A DNA stretch of 64,000 bases from CAZDET01 sp964504335 (GCA_964504335.1 CAZDET010000006.1:1-64000); one strand, 5' to 3'; positions 9,326 through 18,559 are shown, numbered from the stretch's first letter. Made by a program: numbers and translations. The notes: generated from the letters alone by a model not told the origin.

Positions 9326-9358
9326 AATGCCCCGGCGGCCATTTACCGCCGGGGCATT
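9326..9358 (-). terminator. Rho-independent terminator of the 43-residue membrane protein gene
   Basis: A perfect 13-base-pair stem (9326-9338 with 9346-9358; AATGCCCCGGCGG and its complement) closes a 7-base loop. Read on the minus strand it is followed by a run of T (complement of 9321-9327). It lies 25 bases after the stop of the small gene at 9383-9514 and just before the FKBP gene, so it separates the two. Confidence 0.85.
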
Positions 9359-9382
9359 CAATCGGTTTTTGGGATTCGACGA

Positions 9383-9514
9383 TCACTGAAAATAGCTACG
9401 GGATTGTCGTTTCCACTCCTGGTAATGCTTCCGCCCGTTTTTACGCATCTGGGACAGAAATCCTGCGAGACTCAAAATAATCAATACAACGGCTAGGATG
9501 AGTGGCCATTCCAT
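9383..9514 (-). CDS. Small single-span membrane protein (43 residues)
   Basis: An ATG at 9514 opens a 43-codon frame to a TGA at 9383. The product starts MEWPLILAVVLIILSLAGFL, one clear membrane segment directly after the N-terminus, and ends in a basic, aromatic cytoplasmic-type tail (QMRKNGRKHYQEWKRQSRSY). This layout, positive charges after the helix and a strong terminator just downstream, supports a real gene although it is short. No family is recognised. It stands alone between FKBP and pyrF; its function is unknown. Confidence 0.6.
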   Translation of the reverse strand: MEWPLILAVVLIILSLAGFLSQMRKNGRKHYQEWKRQSRSYFQ

Positions 9515-9792
9515 GTCAGGTAATTTATTATTGATATGATAAAGACAAAGGATAGTCACCGTCGCATCTGACGGAACTTAACTGGAGGTAGGAAAAGTAG
9601 AGTAGAATTACATGGGATTGTGGACTATACCACTGGGGGGCGTCACACGAAAGATACTACCATTTTTATAGTAATGCCCTGTATCGTATAAAGATTTAAC
9701 ATGTTTTAAACGCGGCGGTCCGATTTTTAGTTCGGAGAACTTCAACTTTCAGTCGGGCATTATTCGACAAAGACAATACCTTTACCTTTTGT

Positions 9793-10602
9793 ATGAATCG
9801 CGATGATCTCTTTACCCTTATTCGCCGCCGTCGTTCTTTCCTTTGCGTCGGCCTGGACCCTGTAATCGATCGGCTCCCAGCCCATTTGGAAGGGGATATA
9901 CTCACTTTTAACAAGGCAATCATCGATAATACCCGTGATTTGTGTGTGGCCTATAAACCTAACCTGGCCTTCTACGAGGCGCTCGGAGCTTCGGGTTACC
10001 CTATTCTTCAGCAGACGATCGATTATATTGGCGATCAGCACTTTATCATTGCCGATGCCAAGCGGGCCGACGTTGGCCACACGGCTGAACAATACGCTCG
10101 GGCTTACTTCGATGGCCTCGGTGCTGACGCCATAACCGTTTCTCCGTACATGGGCCGGGACAGTGTAACCCCCTTCTTAGCCCATTCCGGAAAATGGACC
10201 ATCTTGCTGGGGCTCACCTCTAATGCGGGTAGCTCTGACTTTCAGCTTTTACCGGTAGCGGACGGCCAGCCGCTCTACGCCAGCGTTATGCGCCAGGCAC
10301 AGGAGTGGGGAAGCCCCGATCAGCTCATGTTCGTTTGTGGGGCTACGCATCCGGAAAAGTTCCAGGAGTTGCGCACCCTTGCACCCGATTCCTTCTTCCT
10401 CGTCCCCGGCGTCGGGGCGCAGGGGGGTGACCTCATTGGCGTCAGCCGATTTGGAATGAACGCGCAATGCGGATTATTGGTCAATTCGTCGCGGGGAATT
10501 CTCTACGCGGGGAAGGATCAGGACTTTGCCACCGCCGCCCGAAAGGCAGCCGGAAAACTCCAGAAGAGCATGGCAGCGGCCCTGGCTACCTTCTTACCTT
10601 AG
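9793..10602 (+). CDS. pyrF: Orotidine 5'-phosphate decarboxylase (type 2)
   Basis: The 269-residue enzyme makes UMP from orotidine monophosphate, the last step of de novo pyrimidine synthesis. The catalytic segment is DAKRADVG, with K90 and D93 as the charged catalytic pair. The opening FLCVGLDP and the late 'LLVNSSRGILYAG' phosphate-binding block fit the longer, Mycobacterium-type branch of PyrF. It stands alone and its stop overlaps that of the convergent PAP2 gene by 4 bases, so the two transcripts meet tail to tail without a visible terminator. Confidence 0.96.
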   Translation: MNRDDLFTLIRRRRSFLCVGLDPVIDRLPAHLEGDILTFNKAIIDNTRDLCVAYKPNLAFYEALGASGYPILQQTIDYIGDQHFIIADAKRADVGHTAEQYARAYFDGLGADAITVSPYMGRDSVTPFLAHSGKWTILLGLTSNAGSSDFQLLPVADGQPLYASVMRQAQEWGSPDQLMFVCGATHPEKFQELRTLAPDSFFLVPGVGAQGGDLIGVSRFGMNAQCGLLVNSSRGILYAGKDQDFATAARKAAGKLQKSMAAALATFLP

Positions 10603-11249
10603 GTAAGTCCTTTTCCCAATCTTTGGTCGGCCCACTCCTGGTGCATCCATCCCTTCGGATGGGTCGCCAGTTTCCAGCCTATCCAGGTGACGGCCATTCC
10701 CACCAGTGATCCGGCTACTACATCTTGCAAGAAGTGCTGAAAAAGATATACCCGCGACAGTCCTGCCAGCACGGCCAGCAGCCAAACCCCAAGTGCGAGC
10801 AGCCGGCTGCGGGTGGTCAGCGCAATGAAAAAGGAAACGCTGAAGGCCGTAAGTGTATGCCCTGAGGGAAACGCATAGTTGGAATGGTGCTCGACTCCTT
10901 CAATTAGCCACTCCGGCTCTATTACCTCAAAAAATCGCCGTGGCCGGGGTACATTTCCAAAGACCACCCGTTTGAGCAATGCCGCAGTTCCGAGCTGAAG
11001 CAGAGCAATAACCGATAGGGTCAAGGCCTGACCGTAATGGATAAACAGATAGCTGCCAATTAGGACGGCCACGACTATGCCGTCACCCCACAGCGTGAGT
11101 ATGCGAAAGCTAATCGATGCCCAATCGGCCCGTCGCTCGGCGAAATATAGTACTGCATCCCCCTTCTCTATTACAAGCAGCGTGAAGAGGCCAACCGCAA
11201 ACACCAGCAGATAAGCCCCCCCAAAGAGCCGACCGGGTTGATTAATCAT
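10599..11249 (-). CDS. PAP2 family membrane phosphatase
   Basis: With the ATG at 11249 the protein has 216 residues and about six membrane segments. The three PAP2 motifs are present: a lysine followed by 'VPRPRR', PSGH (FPSGHTLTAFS) and SRVYLFQHFLQD (SR-x5-H-x3-D), the last two supplying the catalytic histidines. Such enzymes remove phosphate from lipid phosphates, for example undecaprenyl pyrophosphate or phosphatidic acid. The start overlaps the end of the upstream glycosyltransferase gene by 8 bases, so the two are co-translated. A longer frame to 11366 would read far into that gene and is unlikely. The true substrate is not readable. Confidence 0.88.
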   Translation of the reverse strand: MINQPGRLFGGAYLLVFAVGLFTLLVIEKGDAVLYFAERRADWASISFRILTLWGDGIVVAVLIGSYLFIHYGQALTLSVIALLQLGTAALLKRVVFGNVPRPRRFFEVIEPEWLIEGVEHHSNYAFPSGHTLTAFSVSFFIALTTRSRLLALGVWLLAVLAGLSRVYLFQHFLQDVVAGSLVGMAVTWIGWKLATHPKGWMHQEWADQRLGKGLT

Positions 11250-12837
11250 CGATTGGATAGCGATAAATTTCGGTAATCGGTAATTCAAATAAGTCTTTTT
11301 GGCGGAAAATGGGTGCTCCGACGTCCAGGGGTTCCAAGTCGTCGGATACGCGGTGGGTCGTAACAATATACACGGTATCGGCAGTTGTTCTGGCCAGGTA
11401 ATTCGTCAACTCTTCCGGCGTCTCCAGTTGTGGTTTCGGGTCACCTAGATAAAAGGCATAAGCCTGCGCAAACCGGCGGTAGTAAACGACCTCTTTGCCC
11501 TCCAGAAAAGGCAAGCTTCGGGCTACCTGGTTCTTTTGGTCGATGGCTGGTAGCAAATGAAAATACACCAGAAAACTCGTGTATAAAAAAGCAGCCGCAA
11601 TGACGATCAACCCAAGGGGAGCTCGGTTGGATCTGACCAAAATCCCCCCCGCCAACACAATTGCCGGGACCAATAAAAACAAACCATACTGTTCGGCAAG
11701 AAAGCCCAACTGGGGATGTTGTTCAAATCCGTAGTATATTCCAATGGGGATTGCCAGGGCGAGCAGATCGAGCACCACCATGGCCATCTGGCTCGGCCAC
11801 TTCACCTGCCAGGAACGACGATCCAGCCATTGGTCGAAAAAGGCACCCAACACCAATGCAGCAAATGGAAAAGCAGGAAATGGATAACTGGGCAGCTTAG
11901 TCTGGCTTATCGAAAAGAACCCCACTACCGCCAAAACGACGCAGATCGCAAATACGACCAGTGTAGGCGTTCGCCGCCACTGACGGACAATTGCCTCCGG
12001 TAGCCAAAGCCCGAAAGGCAAAAGGCCCAAAAGGACAAATGCCGGAATGAGCAGAAAAATACCGCCGTGGCCTTCCTTGGTATCTGCGAAGCGCTCGAGG
12101 TTGTGTTCCAGGAAGAACCCTTGTGTCCAGGCTCCGTCGGTTTGAAAATGAACCGCCAAAAACCAGGGGGCAGCCACCAGCAAGATAATACCCAGCCCCA
12201 ACAACGGCCGAAATCGCCAGATGGTCTCCCAGCGAAGGGAACGGCTGATCACCAAAAATACCAGAACAGATAACGCCCCTAGCGCAGGTGCGACCGGGCC
12301 TTTGGCGAGCACTCCCAGACCCAGTAAGACGTAGGCACCAATCAACCATCCCCGATGATCCTCCTTCCAACCCCGGAAAAGCAACAGCATGCCCGCCGTA
12401 AAGCAGAGTGCCAGATAAGGATCGGGCGTTGCCAGATGAAACTGCAATGGCACGTACAAGGCCGACAGGAAAATCAAAGCCGTTAGCCTACCAGCCCGCT
12501 GGCTGATGGTTCGATGGGCTGTTCGCCACAGCAGGAGTAAAGTGACCAATCCGCACAGCGCCGACCCGATCCGCGCGCCGAATGGCCCCTTTCCAAAGAG
12601 GGCGTAGCCGCCACGCATGACGTAGTAATGCAGGGGCGGCTTGTCGACGCGCAGGGCACCGTTGTAGGTCGGCACAATCCAGTCGCCCCGTTGGTACATT
12701 TCGAAGGCGGCCGTTGCGTTGCGGGCCTCATCGACGATATAAATGGATACTCCTCCGATATTGGCCAAAAACAGGCAGGCGGCCGCGAGGGCCAGTGCAA
12801 TATCCGGCCAATATTGCCGAACATTTGATCTATTCAT
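11242..12837 (-). CDS. GT39-type (ArnT/PMT-like) membrane glycosyltransferase
   Basis: The 531-residue protein has about 11-12 membrane segments. Its first periplasmic loop holds the family signature: 'YIVDEARNATAAFEMYQRGDW' followed by 'YNGALRVDKPPLHYY', with the catalytic acidic pair DE. These enzymes move a sugar from a polyprenyl-phosphate carrier to lipid A, lipids or proteins on the outer face of the inner membrane. It is followed by an overlapping PAP2 phosphatase gene and preceded, 3 bases upstream, by the pullulanase gene. A role in decorating an envelope glycolipid is likely; donor and acceptor are unknown. Confidence 0.88.
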   Translation of the reverse strand: MNRSNVRQYWPDIALALAAACLFLANIGGVSIYIVDEARNATAAFEMYQRGDWIVPTYNGALRVDKPPLHYYVMRGGYALFGKGPFGARIGSALCGLVTLLLLWRTAHRTISQRAGRLTALIFLSALYVPLQFHLATPDPYLALCFTAGMLLLFRGWKEDHRGWLIGAYVLLGLGVLAKGPVAPALGALSVLVFLVISRSLRWETIWRFRPLLGLGIILLVAAPWFLAVHFQTDGAWTQGFFLEHNLERFADTKEGHGGIFLLIPAFVLLGLLPFGLWLPEAIVRQWRRTPTLVVFAICVVLAVVGFFSISQTKLPSYPFPAFPFAALVLGAFFDQWLDRRSWQVKWPSQMAMVVLDLLALAIPIGIYYGFEQHPQLGFLAEQYGLFLLVPAIVLAGGILVRSNRAPLGLIVIAAAFLYTSFLVYFHLLPAIDQKNQVARSLPFLEGKEVVYYRRFAQAYAFYLGDPKPQLETPEELTNYLARTTADTVYIVTTHRVSDDLEPLDVGAPIFRQKDLFELPITEIYRYPIDD

Positions 12838-12840
12838 AAA

Positions 12841-14856
12841 CTAAATTTCCAGGCCTTTCTGAAAAAGCACGTAGGCGGTGCTGGCGGGCACCCGCAACCG
12901 GCCATTTGTCACTGCCCGAATACCCTGTTCGTCAACGCGTTGCCCGTCGGCGGCCAGCAGCCAATTACCCTCGGGTAGCTGGATGGACTGGGGTTGGCGA
13001 GCCCCGTTGAGTATCACCAGGATGTCTTTCCAACTATCACCGCCGGCGTGATCGGAAAGCTGGTAAGCCACCATCAATTCCCGAGGCGATTCCAATTCGA
13101 TGAATCGCAGTGCATTTTGAATGGCCTCCGTTGAGCGGAGTCGGAAGGCCGGATGGTTTTTGCGCAGCTGAATCAACTGCCGGTAATACTCGAACACCGG
13201 TTGGTACTGTCCCTTGCGACGCCAATCAATCTGATTGATGGCATCGGGGGATTGGTAAGAATTCTCTTCTCCATCCTTGGAGCGCAGCAACTCGGAGCCG
13301 GCGTGCAGGAACGGTACCCCCTGGCTGGTCAGCACGATGGTGGCGGCCAATTTATCCATGCGGATGCGAGCTGCCTCCGTGGCATCCGGCACTGAAAGCA
13401 GGAGGCGGTCCCAGAGGGTATGGTTGTCGTGGCAACTGGCGTAAGTGATGCACTGTGCGGGTTCGTCGGCCCAGGGGGCCTTGGAGTAATTTACTGAATC
13501 GTATACCACTTGTGGGTGTCGGGTGGCCCCGACGATTCCGAATTTGATGCTCTCTTCTAGGCCGGGCTTGCCGCTGATAAAGCCCCGATCTTCGGGTTCG
13601 AAGACGTTGCCCTTCATCGCGTCGCGCACGTCGTCGCTGAAGGCAGCAATTCGTTCGAGCTCCGGGGTGTTGGCTTTCAGGGCACGCAGGCTATCGGGCA
13701 GAGGGCTGGCACCGGCCGTCCAGCCTTCACCATAGAGGAAAATGGAGGAGTCGATGGCGTGGACCGTGGCACTAATTTCATTCATGGTGAGGATATCCAT
13801 AATACCCATGAGGTCGAAGCGGAAACCGTCGATATGGTACTCCTCGACCCAATAGGATACCGATTCGCGGATGAACTTACGAACCATGGGGCGCTCACTG
13901 GCCACTTCGTTGCCACAGGCGCTGGCGTCGCTAAAGGAACCATCCTCCCGCTGTCGGTAGTAGTAGCCCGGCACCAGTTTATTGAGGTTCGAATTTTCGG
14001 TTCGACCAGTGTGGTTGTACACCACGTCCATTACCACCCGAATACCCCGGCGGTGCAGCGCCTGCACCATTTGCTTAAACTCCCGGATGCGCACTGCTCC
14101 ATCGTAGGGATCGGTTGAGTAACTACCTTCGGGTACGTTATAGTTTTGAGGATCGTACCCCCAGTTGAACTGGGCGCTATCCAGGCGTGATTCATCCACG
14201 CTGAGGTAGTCGAATACCGGAAGTAAATGCACATGCGTAACGCCCAATTGTACGAGGTGATCCAATCCGGTGGTATCGCCCAAGGGGCTGGTTGTACCCA
14301 ATTCGGTCAGCCCGAGGTATTTACCCCGTTGCTTGATGCCCGAGCTGGGATGAGTGGACAGATCGCGCACGTGCAGTTCGTATAGCACAATATCCGTTGG
14401 GTGTTCCAGGGGTGGCCGAACGTCGTCTTCCCAGCCGGCCGGATCCGTCTCGCTTAGGTCGATAATCTGCCCGCGCTTGCCGTTCACACCCGCAGCACGA
14501 GCGTATGGATCGACTGCTTCTTCCAGCCATTGTCCATTGATTTTTACCTGATAGGTATAAAAATTGCCATCCAGATCGCCCTCCACGGTAATTTCCCACT
14601 GACCGGATTCGCCGCGTCGCATTTCGCGTTCGTCGTAGTAGGTACCGCCATCTCCCGTTTCGTAAAGCCGCACTCGTGCCGCCTGCGCCGGAGGCGACCA
14701 CAACCGAAACGTCGTGGCTTCGGATTGATAGTCGGCCCCGAGATTGCGGGGAGCGTATAGCGGATATTCATCGAAGGAAGCGTATTCCGGTACAGAATCT
14801 GGGTTACAGGCAGTAAATAAAATCGGCAACAGAAACAGCATACAATGGTACCGCAT
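12841..14856 (-). CDS. pulA: Type I pullulanase lipoprotein (GH13)
   Basis: From ATG 14856 the product has 671 residues. It starts with a lipoprotein signal (FLLPILFTAC, lipid cysteine C17), so it is anchored in the outer membrane or periplasm. A CBM48 domain (about 40-140) precedes the GH13 barrel. The type I pullulanase signature is at 230-236 (FNWGYDP, usual form YNWGYDP). Catalytic residues are D348 (GFRFDLMG), E377 (YGEGW) and the late HDN. It cuts alpha-1,6 branches of glycogen or starch. Only one base separates its start from the stop of the upstream secreted-protein gene. A frame reaching back to 15069 lies inside that neighbour and is not used. Confidence 0.93.
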   Translation of the reverse strand: MRYHCMLFLLPILFTACNPDSVPEYASFDEYPLYAPRNLGADYQSEATTFRLWSPPAQAARVRLYETGDGGTYYDEREMRRGESGQWEITVEGDLDGNFYTYQVKINGQWLEEAVDPYARAAGVNGKRGQIIDLSETDPAGWEDDVRPPLEHPTDIVLYELHVRDLSTHPSSGIKQRGKYLGLTELGTTSPLGDTTGLDHLVQLGVTHVHLLPVFDYLSVDESRLDSAQFNWGYDPQNYNVPEGSYSTDPYDGAVRIREFKQMVQALHRRGIRVVMDVVYNHTGRTENSNLNKLVPGYYYRQREDGSFSDASACGNEVASERPMVRKFIRESVSYWVEEYHIDGFRFDLMGIMDILTMNEISATVHAIDSSIFLYGEGWTAGASPLPDSLRALKANTPELERIAAFSDDVRDAMKGNVFEPEDRGFISGKPGLEESIKFGIVGATRHPQVVYDSVNYSKAPWADEPAQCITYASCHDNHTLWDRLLLSVPDATEAARIRMDKLAATIVLTSQGVPFLHAGSELLRSKDGEENSYQSPDAINQIDWRRKGQYQPVFEYYRQLIQLRKNHPAFRLRSTEAIQNALRFIELESPRELMVAYQLSDHAGGDSWKDILVILNGARQPQSIQLPEGNWLLAADGQRVDEQGIRAVTNGRLRVPASTAYVLFQKGLEI

Positions 14857-14857
14857 G

Positions 14858-15472
14858 TCAGTAGACTTTGTCGGAAGTGAAAATGGATTCCGCCTCAGCT
14901 CGAGGACAACGCTGAAACACCGAAATATTATCGATGAGGATATTCCCGGGATAACCAGTCGGATGCTCTGGATAGTAGGCTTCCAGCAACAGGTAATTGA
15001 CGGGGCGCTCCAGCGTAAACTCGACGACGTAAGAGCGCCAGTCGGTATGCCGGATTTCCTCGCTTTCAAAGAGTAGTTGTTCTTTCAGGCATTTGGTGCG
15101 TCCCCCCCAGATGCGCAGCCGAATCGGGCGGTTGTAGCCCATGTACGTGCGGCTATGGGCCAAATCGAGCGTAAAGGTGAAACACTCATAGGTGGACAGG
15201 GTCCGCGGGAGGCGTTGGGCAATACTTTCCCAGGTGCCGTCGTGGCGGGTGATCAATCCTACGTAGGTATCCCCTTCGTTGGCTTCCTGATACACCCCCC
15301 AGAATCCGGGGAGAATATCTGGTGTGGTACCGGGCTGACAGGGTAGCCAGCCCACCGGCACGGTGGCATCTGCCGGCTGCCCCTCAAAACTGGGATTGCG
15401 TAGGAAGAATTGCTGGGCGACGAGGGTTGATAGCCCGACCAAACTCAATAGAATGAATAAGCAATACTTCAT
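14858..15472 (-). CDS. Secreted beta-sandwich protein of unknown function
   Basis: Starting at ATG 15472 this 204-residue protein has a signal peptide (FILLSLVGLSTLVAQ). The rest looks like a carbohydrate-binding-module-type jelly roll: 'NPSFEGQPADATVPVGWLPC' near the start and 'PGNILIDNISVFQRCP' near the end are typical of such domains. It is the first gene of the pullulanase - glycosyltransferase - phosphatase unit and may bind a polysaccharide, but no family is firmly recognised. A frame reaching 15847 would overrun the divergent promoter region and the next gene. Confidence 0.65.
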   Translation of the reverse strand: MKYCLFILLSLVGLSTLVAQQFFLRNPSFEGQPADATVPVGWLPCQPGTTPDILPGFWGVYQEANEGDTYVGLITRHDGTWESIAQRLPRTLSTYECFTFTLDLAHSRTYMGYNRPIRLRIWGGRTKCLKEQLLFESEEIRHTDWRSYVVEFTLERPVNYLLLEAYYPEHPTGYPGNILIDNISVFQRCPRAEAESIFTSDKVY

Positions 15473-15628
15473 GAAACGTAAAAAACCGGCTTGGGTGATC
15501 GGTTGTGATAGCTGCAACCTGGCGTCAAGATAGCTAAAATAAGGCGGTGTCGGTACAGGACCTCCGCTACCCTTGATGGGATAAATTTCATCGAAGTTGT
15601 ATCTTATCGGCAAATAAAACCCAATACC

Positions 15629-15922
15629 ATGCAGAACACTGTATTCCGATTCATCGCTGCGCTTGCAGTCGTATGCCTTATTTCTTCTTGCTACACCTAT
15701 CAGTACGATGTGGGCAGAGGTGCACAGACGGGCGTGACCGTCACTGAGAAGAACCAATACCTGATCTACGGATTGGCTCCGCTCAACACATCTGACCCCA
15801 TAGACATGGCTGGTGGTGCCACGGATTATACCGTCAAAGTTGAGCATACCTTTGTAGATGGTCTGCTAGCAGCCATTACGTTCGGTATTTACACGCCGAC
15901 CACTACCACCGTTACCCGGTAG
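15629..15922 (+). CDS. Bor-like lipoprotein
   Basis: A 97-residue lipoprotein (signal 'FIAALAVVCLISSCY', lipid cysteine about residue 21). The remainder follows the Bor / Iss family pattern known from phage lambda: 'GVTVTEKNQYLIYGLAPLN', 'DPIDMAGGATDYTVKVEHTFVDG' and 'AAITFGIYTPTTTTV'. Bor proteins are small outer-membrane lipoproteins linked to serum resistance in enterobacteria; Bacteroidota homologues have no settled role. Ten bases separate it from the following small membrane gene. No phage genes are nearby. Confidence 0.8.
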   Translation: MQNTVFRFIAALAVVCLISSCYTYQYDVGRGAQTGVTVTEKNQYLIYGLAPLNTSDPIDMAGGATDYTVKVEHTFVDGLLAAITFGIYTPTTTTVTR

Positions 15923-15932
15923 GTTGTAGGGT

Positions 15933-16121
15933 ATGCGGAAATATTTATTTATTCCCTTTTTACTATTAGGGCTCTATCTGCTGATTGTACTGCTGCGAAT
16001 GCCCTACGGGCAGTTTTCTGCGTACACCTGGGGGCAATTCACGGGAACCGTGATCCTGCTGGTCCTCAGCAGCCTGCTAGCCCTTTTTCTCTACCGACGG
16101 TTTCGTTCATCCGAGCCATAA
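15933..16121 (+). CDS. Small two-span membrane protein
   Basis: The 62-residue product has two hydrophobic segments (FIPFLLLGLYLLIVLL and TGTVILLVLSSLLALFLY) separated by a short polar loop, and a basic C-terminus. It follows the Bor-like gene by 10 bases and probably shares its transcript. No family is recognised. The hydrophobic layout and the hairpin just after it support a real gene. Confidence 0.55.
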   Translation: MRKYLFIPFLLLGLYLLIVLLRMPYGQFSAYTWGQFTGTVILLVLSSLLALFLYRRFRSSEP

Positions 16122-16150
16122 AAAACCCACCCCGCCTAGTGCGGGGTGGG
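16120..16150 (-). terminator. Terminator of the glutamine synthetase unit
   Basis: A perfect 10-base-pair stem (16126-16135 with 16141-16150; CCCACCCCGC) and a CTAGT loop. On the minus strand it is followed by six T, so it ends transcription coming from glnA about 105 bases upstream. It lies directly after the plus-strand small membrane gene and could also stop that transcript. Confidence 0.85.
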
Positions 16151-16253
16151 CCATGGCATATTCCTTTTCAGGAATTAGAGCTGATTTAACCATCTCATCG
16201 CGAGGGGGAAACGATGAGAGCGTTAGGCTCTAGCCGCTCGAAGCCTGCCATCG

Positions 16254-17273
16254 TTATCCGGCTACCGGAACGGCAGCGTATTTAACTGTTTTGACGATAC
16301 GTCCAGCCACCTTGTAGGGATCGGCCGACGAATTCGGGCGTCGATCTTCCAACCAACCTTTCCATCCTCGCTCTACGGTTGCGATGGGGATCCGGATGGA
16401 GGCCCCCCGGTCGGAAACTCCGTAACTAAACTTATCAATGGCCTGCGTTTCATGGTCGCCTGTCAACCGCAGGTTATTGTCCATGCCGTATACCTCGATG
16501 TGCTCCTGAACGACCGGGCGGAAGGCTTCGCAGACTTGTTCGAATATCTCCTGGCTTCCTGCTTCGCGCAGTAGGCTGTTGGAGAAGTTGGCGTGCATAC
16601 CCGAACCGTTCCAGTCGCCGGCTACCGGCTTGCAGTGCCAGTTGATGCCCACGTTGTATTTCTCTGCGGTGCGCTCCAGCAAATAGCGGGCGATCCAGCA
16701 TTCGTCGCCGGCTCGCTTGGCTCCTTTTGCAAAGACCTGAAATTCCCACTGGCCTGTCGCTACTTCGCCGTTGATGCCTTCGATATTCAAACCTGCATCC
16801 AGGCAGAGGTCGAGGTGTTCTTCGACGATCGCCCGACCGTAAGATTTACCCGCTCCAACGGAACAGTAGTAAGGCCCCTGTGGGCCTGGGTAGCCATTTT
16901 CCGGAAAGCCCAGCGGCTTATTGATGTCGAGGTTCCAAAGGAAATACTCCTGTTCGAATCCGAACCAGAAATCATTGTCTTCGTCTTCAATCGTAGCACG
17001 GGCATTAGAGGGATGCGGCGTACCGTCTGCATTCAGCACCTCACACATCACCAGAAAAGCCTTCTTGCGATCGGGATCCGGGAAGATGGCCACCGGTTTT
17101 AGCAAGCAATCCGAAGAATTACCTGGTGCCTGAAGCGTGGAGCTTCCGTCGAAAGACCACATGGGGCAGTCTTCCAGACTCCCGCTGAAATTCCGTTCAA
17201 TGCGCGTTTTTGACCGCAGCCCCTGCGGGTCATAACCGTCGAGCCAAATGTACTCAAGCTTGGTTTTTGCCAT
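16254..17273 (-). CDS. glnII: Glutamine synthetase, type II (eukaryote-like)
   Basis: The 339-residue enzyme joins ammonia and glutamate using ATP. It is the short GSII type: 'LEYIWLDGYD' at the start, 'PMWSFDGSSTLQAPGNSSDC' (substrate loop), 'FGFEQEYFL' (metal-binding glutamates), 'NGEVATGQWEFQ', 'WNGSGMHANFS' and 'NNLRLTGDHET'. Length is right for GSII and far below the roughly 470 of GSI or 730 of GSIII. It follows amt by 32 bases on the same strand, with glnK further upstream, giving an ammonium uptake and assimilation unit. There is no adenylylation-type loop to suggest covalent control. Confidence 0.95.
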   Translation of the reverse strand: MAKTKLEYIWLDGYDPQGLRSKTRIERNFSGSLEDCPMWSFDGSSTLQAPGNSSDCLLKPVAIFPDPDRKKAFLVMCEVLNADGTPHPSNARATIEDEDNDFWFGFEQEYFLWNLDINKPLGFPENGYPGPQGPYYCSVGAGKSYGRAIVEEHLDLCLDAGLNIEGINGEVATGQWEFQVFAKGAKRAGDECWIARYLLERTAEKYNVGINWHCKPVAGDWNGSGMHANFSNSLLREAGSQEIFEQVCEAFRPVVQEHIEVYGMDNNLRLTGDHETQAIDKFSYGVSDRGASIRIPIATVERGWKGWLEDRRPNSSADPYKVAGRIVKTVKYAAVPVAG

Positions 17274-17305
17274 GATGACAAGAATTGAAATGGTTAAAAT
17301 CAGTG

Positions 17306-18559
17306 TTATTTAATAGCTAAGTCGAGTTGGTTTTCCGCCTCTTCGACGTAAGCATGCATATCGTGTTCGCCCCGATCGAGGCCGAATACTTCTTCTTCAT
17401 TTCCGACGCGAATTCCCACGGTTTGCTTAAGAACAAACATCAATCCGTAGGCAAACGAAAAGCTGAAGGCGCCGATAGCCAGCGTACCTCCCAATTGAAT
17501 CAGCAACTGATCCATACTTGCCAGGCTACCGAATAAGCCGACTGCCAACGTACCCCAGATTCCGCAAACCAGGTGAACGGAAGTCGCTCCGACAGGATCG
17601 TCGATGCGGGCGCGGTCGAAAGCCACTACTGCGATCGGAATAATACATCCGGCGATCAACCCAATCCAGATGGCATCCACAGGGCTCATCACATCGGCTC
17701 CGGCCGTAATACCGACCAAGCCGCCAAGGATACCGTTCAGGACCATCGACAAATCGTAAGCACCAAACATGAAATAGCTGATGAAAAAGGCCCCGACTGC
17801 TCCGGCAGCGGCCGCCAGTGCCGTAGTGACAAAGACGAGCGAAACGCCCATTGGATCGGCACTCAGGACTGATCCGCCATTGAAGCCAAACCAGCCAAAC
17901 CACAGCATAAATACGCCAATGGCCGCCAGCGGCATGGAGTGACCGGGAATCGGCTTGATGGTTCCGTCGGCTCCGTACTTACCCCGGCGGGCTCCCAGCA
18001 GAAGTACCGATGCCAAGGCCGCCCATCCACCGACGGCGTGCACCAGCGTGGAGCCGGCGAAATCGTAAAAACCCAGGTCGTGCAGCCAGCCTTCACCCCA
18101 TTTCCACATACCCGTGATGGGATAGCTAATGGCCACAAAAACGGTCGCAAACAGTAAAAAGGGAACCAGTTTGATGCGTTCTGCAACCGCTCCCGACACA
18201 ATGGTAGCAGCCGTCGCGGCAAACATAGCCTGGAATATAAAATCGGTGTAAATGGTATACGCGCCGTCTGCGTAGCCAATGCCGGCAGCATCGCCCTCCG
18301 GTACGTTCAGGCCAAACCCGGCAAAGCCGAAAAAGTCACTAACAGCAGCCTCGCCCGGGTACATCAGGTTAAACCCGCAAATGAAGTACGTCAATAGACC
18401 GATCGCAATGATCATCGCATTTTTGAAAAGAATATTGACCACGTTCTTCCGCTGAACCAGCCCCGCCTCCAGGCAAGAAAACCCAAGGTGCATGATGAAC
18501 ACCATGGCGGCTGCTACGAGCAGCCATAAATTGTTCGCTGTGAATAGCGCCTGTTCCAT
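17306..18559 (-). CDS. amt: Ammonium transporter (Amt family)
   Basis: The 417-residue protein has about 11 membrane helices. It carries the twin pore histidines ('STLVHAVGGWAAL' and 'TSVHLVCGIWGTLAVG') and the family start 'FSCLEAGLVQRKNVVNILFKN'. It conducts ammonium or ammonia across the inner membrane and is normally closed by GlnK, whose gene lies upstream on the same strand. The last 30 residues form a charged cytoplasmic tail, where PII contacts are expected. A 345-base gap with two direct repeats separates it from glnK, so it may have its own promoter. Confidence 0.96.
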   Translation of the reverse strand: MEQALFTANNLWLLVAAAMVFIMHLGFSCLEAGLVQRKNVVNILFKNAMIIAIGLLTYFICGFNLMYPGEAAVSDFFGFAGFGLNVPEGDAAGIGYADGAYTIYTDFIFQAMFAATAATIVSGAVAERIKLVPFLLFATVFVAISYPITGMWKWGEGWLHDLGFYDFAGSTLVHAVGGWAALASVLLLGARRGKYGADGTIKPIPGHSMPLAAIGVFMLWFGWFGFNGGSVLSADPMGVSLVFVTTALAAAAGAVGAFFISYFMFGAYDLSMVLNGILGGLVGITAGADVMSPVDAIWIGLIAGCIIPIAVVAFDRARIDDPVGATSVHLVCGIWGTLAVGLFGSLASMDQLLIQLGGTLAIGAFSFSFAYGLMFVLKQTVGIRVGNEEEVFGLDRGEHDMHAYVEEAENQLDLAIK

